48,059 nt of DNA from positions 1 through 48,059 of IMG/VR virus record IMGVR_UViG_3300037153_000276; one strand, 5' to 3'. Under the pieces are notes generated by a model. It saw nothing but the letters and a program-made list of their open reading frames with translations. It had not been told where the DNA came from and did not search any database. Origin of the DNA: a virus. Each line of letters starts with the position of its first letter. Position 1 is the first letter of the stretch. Made by a program: the position numbers and the translations under genes. This document shows, piece by piece, positions 45,110-48,059 of the stretch.

Positions 45110-45556
45110 ATGGCAACCAAGGTAACGTTCTCCGCAGCGGTCACGCCCGAGGCGCAGAAGGCCGAGAAGACCGGCAAGAACGCGCCGCAAGCGTACATCT
45201 TCATCGGCCGGGACAAGTACCGGGCGACCGACGACCGGACGCCGCAGGACTGGCGCAAGCTGTTCGTGTGCCTGAGCCGGATGGCGAGGGGCGACGACGG
45301 GCGCGAGATGAGCCAGAATGAGTTCGGGCTCGGGATCGTGTACGACGCGCTGACCGAGATGGAGGCCGCCGCAAAGAAAGCTCTCAAGGGTGACTACGAC
45401 GCCGCCATCGAGAAGCATTGGTCGGACGCGCAGAAGGAAGACGCGGAGCGCGCGGCCGCAGCGGCCAAGAGGGCGAAGGCGAACGAGGCCGAGACCGCGA
45501 ACCTCGAGGAGACGCTCGAGCAGTCGGTCGCGGCGACGCCGAAGCGCCGCAAGTAA
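45110..45556 (+). CDS. Early monocistronic protein, 148 aa
   Basis: This starts at 45110 after TAGGAGTCTCAA. MATKVTFSAAVTPEAQK opens it, then a small alpha/beta body (QAYIFIGRDKYRATDDRTPQ; EFGLGIVYDALTEMEAAAKK) and a long charged Ala/Glu helical tail ending KRRK. It is the only gene between the control region and a strong terminator, with a structured leader, so it is likely made early and in quantity. The front is shared with several minus-strand proteins. Unknown function; a DNA-binding or takeover protein is a guess. Confidence 0.7.
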   Translation: MATKVTFSAAVTPEAQKAEKTGKNAPQAYIFIGRDKYRATDDRTPQDWRKLFVCLSRMARGDDGREMSQNEFGLGIVYDALTEMEAAAKKALKGDYDAAIEKHWSDAQKEDAERAAAAAKRAKANEAETANLEETLEQSVAATPKRRK

Positions 45557-45579
45557 GCTAGCTACCCGCTAGCGCAACG

Positions 45580-45614
45580 GGGGGGCTGGTCGCAAGACCA
45601 GCCCCCCTTTTTTT
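45580..45614 (+). terminator. Rho-independent terminator
   Basis: GGGGGGCTGGTC-GCAA-GACCAGCCCCCC is a perfect 12-bp stem with a GNRA-type loop, followed by seven T. It ends the transcript of the gene at 45110. It is the only classical terminator that I found. The next 259 bases show no gene. Confidence 0.93.
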
Positions 45615-45873
45615 CGTCTGGCTGCCTGGCTAGCTAGCTCGTCCATGTCGACCAGGCCGACCTGGTCACCCCCTCACGAGGGTTTCAAACCAGGGACCCG
45701 CAGGGTACCCCCTGTCTGAACAGCGCACAGTTTTTCTCGCTCTTTGTAAACCTTACACGCGCGGAGGGCTGCGGACAGCCTGGCTGCTATGCGTTTCAAT
45801 GCCTGCCAGCAGACTGGCACATTAATTGCATCCCTCGTAGGGGCGCCTTCTACCCCAACGAAAGGAGCCAGGG

Positions 45874-46230
45874 ATGGCTACTACCCGAGCGGACTCGGGT
45901 GCTTCGACAGAGGCACCAACCACAGCAGCAGAGAAGCCGAAGCCTGCAAAGCTCTCCGAGGACTTCAAGCCGAACGAACCCACTGGAGGGGGTCGGGGGA
46001 CCGACTCAGAAGGGAAGCCGGACGGATCGCTCTCGGACAAGCAGGTCGAGCGCGCGGCCACCGAGGCGTTGCTTTCTCTGCGACCCCAGCCGTCGGCTGA
46101 CGAGGTCAGCAAGGTTCTCGAGGCCCTGGGCGAGGTTGACGAGAAAGGGGCGCTGCGCGCCAAAGTCAAGACGGCCAAGGAGGCCGGGGACAAGGCTGTC
46201 GCGGAGTTGAACAAACAGCGGGCGGCTTGA
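45874..46230 (+). CDS. Disordered acidic/Pro-rich protein, 118 aa
   Basis: This is preceded by AAAGGAGCCAGGG. The first 60 residues are Thr/Ala/Pro/Gly-rich and disordered; residues 50-118 are helical (DKQVERAATEALLSLRPQPS; KTAKEAGDKAVAELNKQ). Unknown; the first gene after the terminator. Confidence 0.6.
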   Translation: MATTRADSGASTEAPTTAAEKPKPAKLSEDFKPNEPTGGGRGTDSEGKPDGSLSDKQVERAATEALLSLRPQPSADEVSKVLEALGEVDEKGALRAKVKTAKEAGDKAVAELNKQRAA

Positions 46231-46308
46231 TAGGCTCTGCCATCGCCGAAGCACGAGGCGAGGCAACAAAGCCCTAACTTCGACGCGCTTGGCGCGGGAG
46301 GCAAGTAG

Positions 46309-46503
46309 ATGGCGGCTCCAGATCCTGGCTACGCGGCCATGGCAGCCACGATGCCGTGCATGGTACGGCGCCAACTGGGGAAGTCGGCCGTGGCCACAAT
46401 ACCAGATTATGGCTTCTTCCCATGGAAGGGTCAGAACATCGACACGCCACGTGGCGTAGCTACCAAGTGGACCACCGATGACGACACGCACCCGATCCCA
46501 TGA
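46309..46503 (+). CDS. Small protein, 64 aa
   Basis: The ATG at 46309 follows GGGAGGCAAGTAG. MAAPDPGYAAMAATMPCMVR then FFPWKGQNIDTPRG. Unrecognised. Confidence 0.5.
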   Translation: MAAPDPGYAAMAATMPCMVRRQLGKSAVATIPDYGFFPWKGQNIDTPRGVATKWTTDDDTHPIP

Positions 46504-46598
46504 CGAGACCAAAGCTAGGAATCCGATCAAGGGTTCCTGCTGCGATCCCAAGGGTGCTACGGTCGGGGTCGGCACTGGTAGAGGTAGAGCGGGGCTAG
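46500..46598 (+). CDS. Small basic peptide, 32 aa
   Basis: ATG at 46500 overlaps the preceding TGA (ATGA). Arg/Val-rich (MTRPKLGIRSRVPAAIPRVL). Similar to the other short basic peptides of the plus block. Confidence 0.4.
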   Translation: MTRPKLGIRSRVPAAIPRVLRSGSALVEVERG

Positions 46599-46620
46599 CT
46601 CTTGGCTCCAAACCCAAGAA

Positions 46621-46640
46621 GGGGGTGGGGCGGGGCGGGG
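46621..46640 (+). repeat. G-rich island f
   Basis: GGGGGTGGGGCGGGGCGGGG followed by TCCGGC, intergenic, 14 bases before the XRE gene start. Shares GGGGTCCGGC with island g. Confidence 0.65.
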
Positions 46641-46654
46641 TCCGGCGCTAGCCG

Positions 46655-47101
46655 GTGAACGTCGGGCTGGGAGTCGAACGGGAATGGGGCGGATTCATCC
46701 AAGCGTTTGCCGAGACGGTCAAGGAGATCCGGATGATGCTAGGTCTCTCCCAGCAGGACCTAGCCAACCGGGCGATGACCAGCCAAGGGACAATCTCGCG
46801 CGTCGAGTCCGGGCTGCACCCAGACGTGCCGTTCATAACGGTGATGAAGCTCCTCCTGACGCTCTCCAGCGATACCAAGCTCATCCCCGAGGCGCTCCGC
46901 CCCCAAACACGCGACCTGCTGGGGTTTATAGACGTGCTGCGGCCGATCGTCCCTGGTCTGCAAGCGTCACCACCCGAACCGGCCTTCGCGAATCTTTTGT
47001 TGACGCTTCAATCTTTGACGCAGACACAAAGGCGGACGTTTGTTCGGCTGGTAATCCCAATAGCGAAATACGTGGCTAGTGACGGGACCGAGGATACCTA
47101 G
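46655..47101 (+). CDS. XRE-family helix-turn-helix regulator
   Basis: This 148-residue protein reads from the GTG at 46655 (no strong ribosome site). Residues 20-58 form an XRE/Cro-type DNA-binding domain: KEIRMMLGLSQQDLANRAMT and SQGTISRVESGL. The C-terminal half is helical, likely for dimerisation. It lies before the envelope/late genes and carries a near-match of the TTCA-N5-TGAA motif in its 3' end. It is a good candidate reader of the dispersed palindromes. Confidence 0.78.
   Translation: MNVGLGVEREWGGFIQAFAETVKEIRMMLGLSQQDLANRAMTSQGTISRVESGLHPDVPFITVMKLLLTLSSDTKLIPEALRPQTRDLLGFIDVLRPIVPGLQASPPEPAFANLLLTLQSLTQTQRRTFVRLVIPIAKYVASDGTEDT
47000..47019 (+). promoter_or_regulatory. Degenerate TTCA-N5-TGAA site 8
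   Basis: TTGA-CGC-TTCA (47007-47010), ATCTT, TGAC: one mismatch in the right half. It is inside the XRE gene about 60 bases before the GTG of the outer-membrane barrel gene, so it could control that gene. Confidence 0.45.
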
Positions 47102-48059
47102 TGCAGTCTTCCTGTTAATACTGAGCTATAGCATGGCTAAGGCTGATCCGAGACCTGCGCCTCAGAACCCCCTGCAAGCCCTGCGCGAGGCGCCCGAGCT
47201 CGCCGAGATACAGTCTGCTCCCCAGTTCACGTTTCTCGCTAATAAGCTCTCCCAAGCATTCGGCCAGCTCGCCCTGGAGGGCTCGTTCGCCGACGCGTTC
47301 AATCCAAGCCCAGCAGGGCCAACCCTACTGCCAGCGGCGCAGTCGATAGGTAAGGGCAAGTTCAGTTTAGGCGCAGCGGCCAGCACGTCTCGCATCGACT
47401 TCCAGCGGGCGCAGGGTCTAGTGTTAGGGCGCGGCGATGATTTGGTTGTCCAAGCCCTTAACTACCACCTCGAGCTGTGGCAATCAGTGCTCTTTCTGCT
47501 CGCCACGTATGGCCTGTGGGATGACTTCGACGCCACACTTACCATGCCCTTCGTGTGGACCAACACCAAGCTCGATGTCACTCGTGGGGGGGTGGGGGGT
47601 GGGGTCCGGCTATCCTCGGGCGCGCAAGGCGACTTGACGCTGCGCCTAAAATACTACCTCCAGTACAATACCGGCATCGGCCTAACCTTCAGCTTCCCAA
47701 CCGGGGTCCCAGAGAAGCTCACGAGCACAGGTGACTATTGGGTGGCCATGTTCGCCACTCATACCGAATCGCTGGGGAGCTGTTGCCAGCTCACCGGGAA
47801 TGCGGGCATCAACTTTGATCTCAACGATGTGGCCGCGAGTGAGGTCACATATGGCCTCGGGTTCGGGGCCATCCTGATCACTGGGCGCCTGGGCTTGACG
47901 ATCGAGGTCGCGGGCCGCAGCCAGCTCGAGGACCAAGCAACGCTGCAGGACACAGGAGTCCTGACCACGGATGGAGTCCAACCCCTCCTAGGGGTCGACT
48001 TCGCGCGGCAGGACTTGGTGTCGCTGGCCGTTACCTTCCGCGTGCCCCTTACCCATGGG
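47079..48059 (+). CDS. Outer-membrane beta-barrel protein, N-terminal part (continues at base 1)
   Basis: Joined to 1-273 this gene encodes about 358 residues. Starting from the GTG at 47079 the first 22 residues form a signal peptide: one Arg in the n-region, a hydrophobic AVFLLILSYS core, and an AKA|D cleavage site. The ATG at 47133 would give 340 residues without a signal, so the GTG is preferred although its ribosome site is weak; it overlaps the end of the XRE gene by 23 bases, which could couple translation. The mature protein has the strand pattern of the MetA-pathway/'transporter' outer-membrane barrels (PF13557-like), for example ATYGLWDDFDATLTMPFVWT followed by a GDLTLRLKYYL strand. 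A G-rich island inserts RGGVGGGVR between two predicted strands. The likely location is the host outer membrane; superinfection exclusion or envelope change are inferences only. Confidence 0.75.
   Translation, partial: MTGPRIPSAVFLLILSYSMAKADPRPAPQNPLQALREAPELAEIQSAPQFTFLANKLSQAFGQLALEGSFADAFNPSPAGPTLLPAAQSIGKGKFSLGAAASTSRIDFQRAQGLVLGRGDDLVVQALNYHLELWQSVLFLLATYGLWDDFDATLTMPFVWTNTKLDVTRGGVGGGVRLSSGAQGDLTLRLKYYLQYNTGIGLTFSFPTGVPEKLTSTGDYWVAMFATHTESLGSCCQLTGNAGINFDLNDVAASEVTYGLGFGAILITGRLGLTIEVAGRSQLEDQATLQDTGVLTTDGVQPLLGVDFARQDLVSLAVTFRVPLTHG
47586..47610 (+). repeat. G-rich island g
   Basis: GGGGGGGTGGGGGGTGGGG then TCCGGC lies inside the outer-membrane barrel gene, in frame, coding for RGGVGGGVR between two predicted strands. 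Confidence 0.65.
47883..48059. repeat. Terminal redundancy, right copy
   Basis: This is the second copy of bases 1-177, with a single difference at 48010 (A instead of G). A fixed direct terminal repeat would normally be identical at both ends, so assembly overlap of a circularly permuted or polymorphic population is the simpler reading. Confidence 0.95.

Noticed and set aside
1-48059. tRNA genes, CRISPR arrays, integrase and attachment sites
   Set aside because: None was seen on reading both strands: no cloverleaf with T-loop, no regular direct-repeat array, no recombinase motif. A tRNAscan or HMM search would be needed to exclude weak cases.

Overview
This window is a complete, or very nearly complete, genome of a double-stranded DNA bacteriophage of about 47.9 kb. 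The last 177 bases repeat the first 177 with one mismatch, and one open reading frame runs off the right end and back in at the left end in frame, so the molecule is circular or terminally redundant. The phage carries a terminase, portal, HK97-type capsid, a short-tail nozzle protein, internal ejection-type proteins and an S74-chaperoned tail fibre, which suggests a short-tailed (podovirus-like) virion. A phage-encoded outer-membrane beta-barrel protein with a signal peptide points to a Gram-negative host. The composition is GC-rich. I see no integrase, no phage RNA polymerase and no tRNA gene.

Layout. Two transcription blocks diverge from a roughly 790-base non-coding control region (44323-45109) and converge at 26.06-26.09 kb. 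The plus block starts with a monocistronic gene (45110-45556) closed by a strong terminator. It continues through a few small genes and an XRE-type regulator, then crosses the window ends into an envelope/lysis cassette: outer-membrane barrel, secreted collagen-like protein, GH19 endolysin and a two-TM membrane protein. Next come the small and large terminase, portal, scaffold and capsid (3.8-12.2 kb), the tail fibre, adaptor and nozzle (12.3-19.5 kb), two GNAT acetyltransferases with a 2-oxoglutarate oxygenase (19.5-21.0 kb), and four internal virion proteins (21-26 kb).

The minus block (44322 down to 26089) is the early/replication block. It begins with about 25 small, often zinc-knuckle proteins, including two HPD J-domain-like proteins, a SWIM protein, a ribbon-helix-helix-like protein and a SLOG-family protein. 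It then reaches the replication core: a RecB/Cas4-like nuclease, an Acb2-like putative anti-CBASS protein, a Sak4/RecA-like ATPase, a putative ssDNA-binding protein, a ParB-N/DNA methyltransferase fusion, a uracil-DNA-glycosylase-like/PolA fusion and a DUF3987-type helicase.

Three non-coding patterns stand out. First, a 20-bp motif, TTGR-YSS-TTCA-N5-TGAA, occurs seven times with a perfect TTCA-N5-TGAA core, always in an intergenic gap and spread round the whole genome; it looks like an operator, stoperator or partition-site system. Second, several early genes have a perfect short hairpin just upstream of their ribosome-binding site, with unrelated stem sequences. Third, at least seven G-rich islands (GGGGTGGGG type), three sharing a CCCTCCGG head, are dispersed on both strands inside and outside genes. 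All functional names come from reading motifs by eye; no database search was run.
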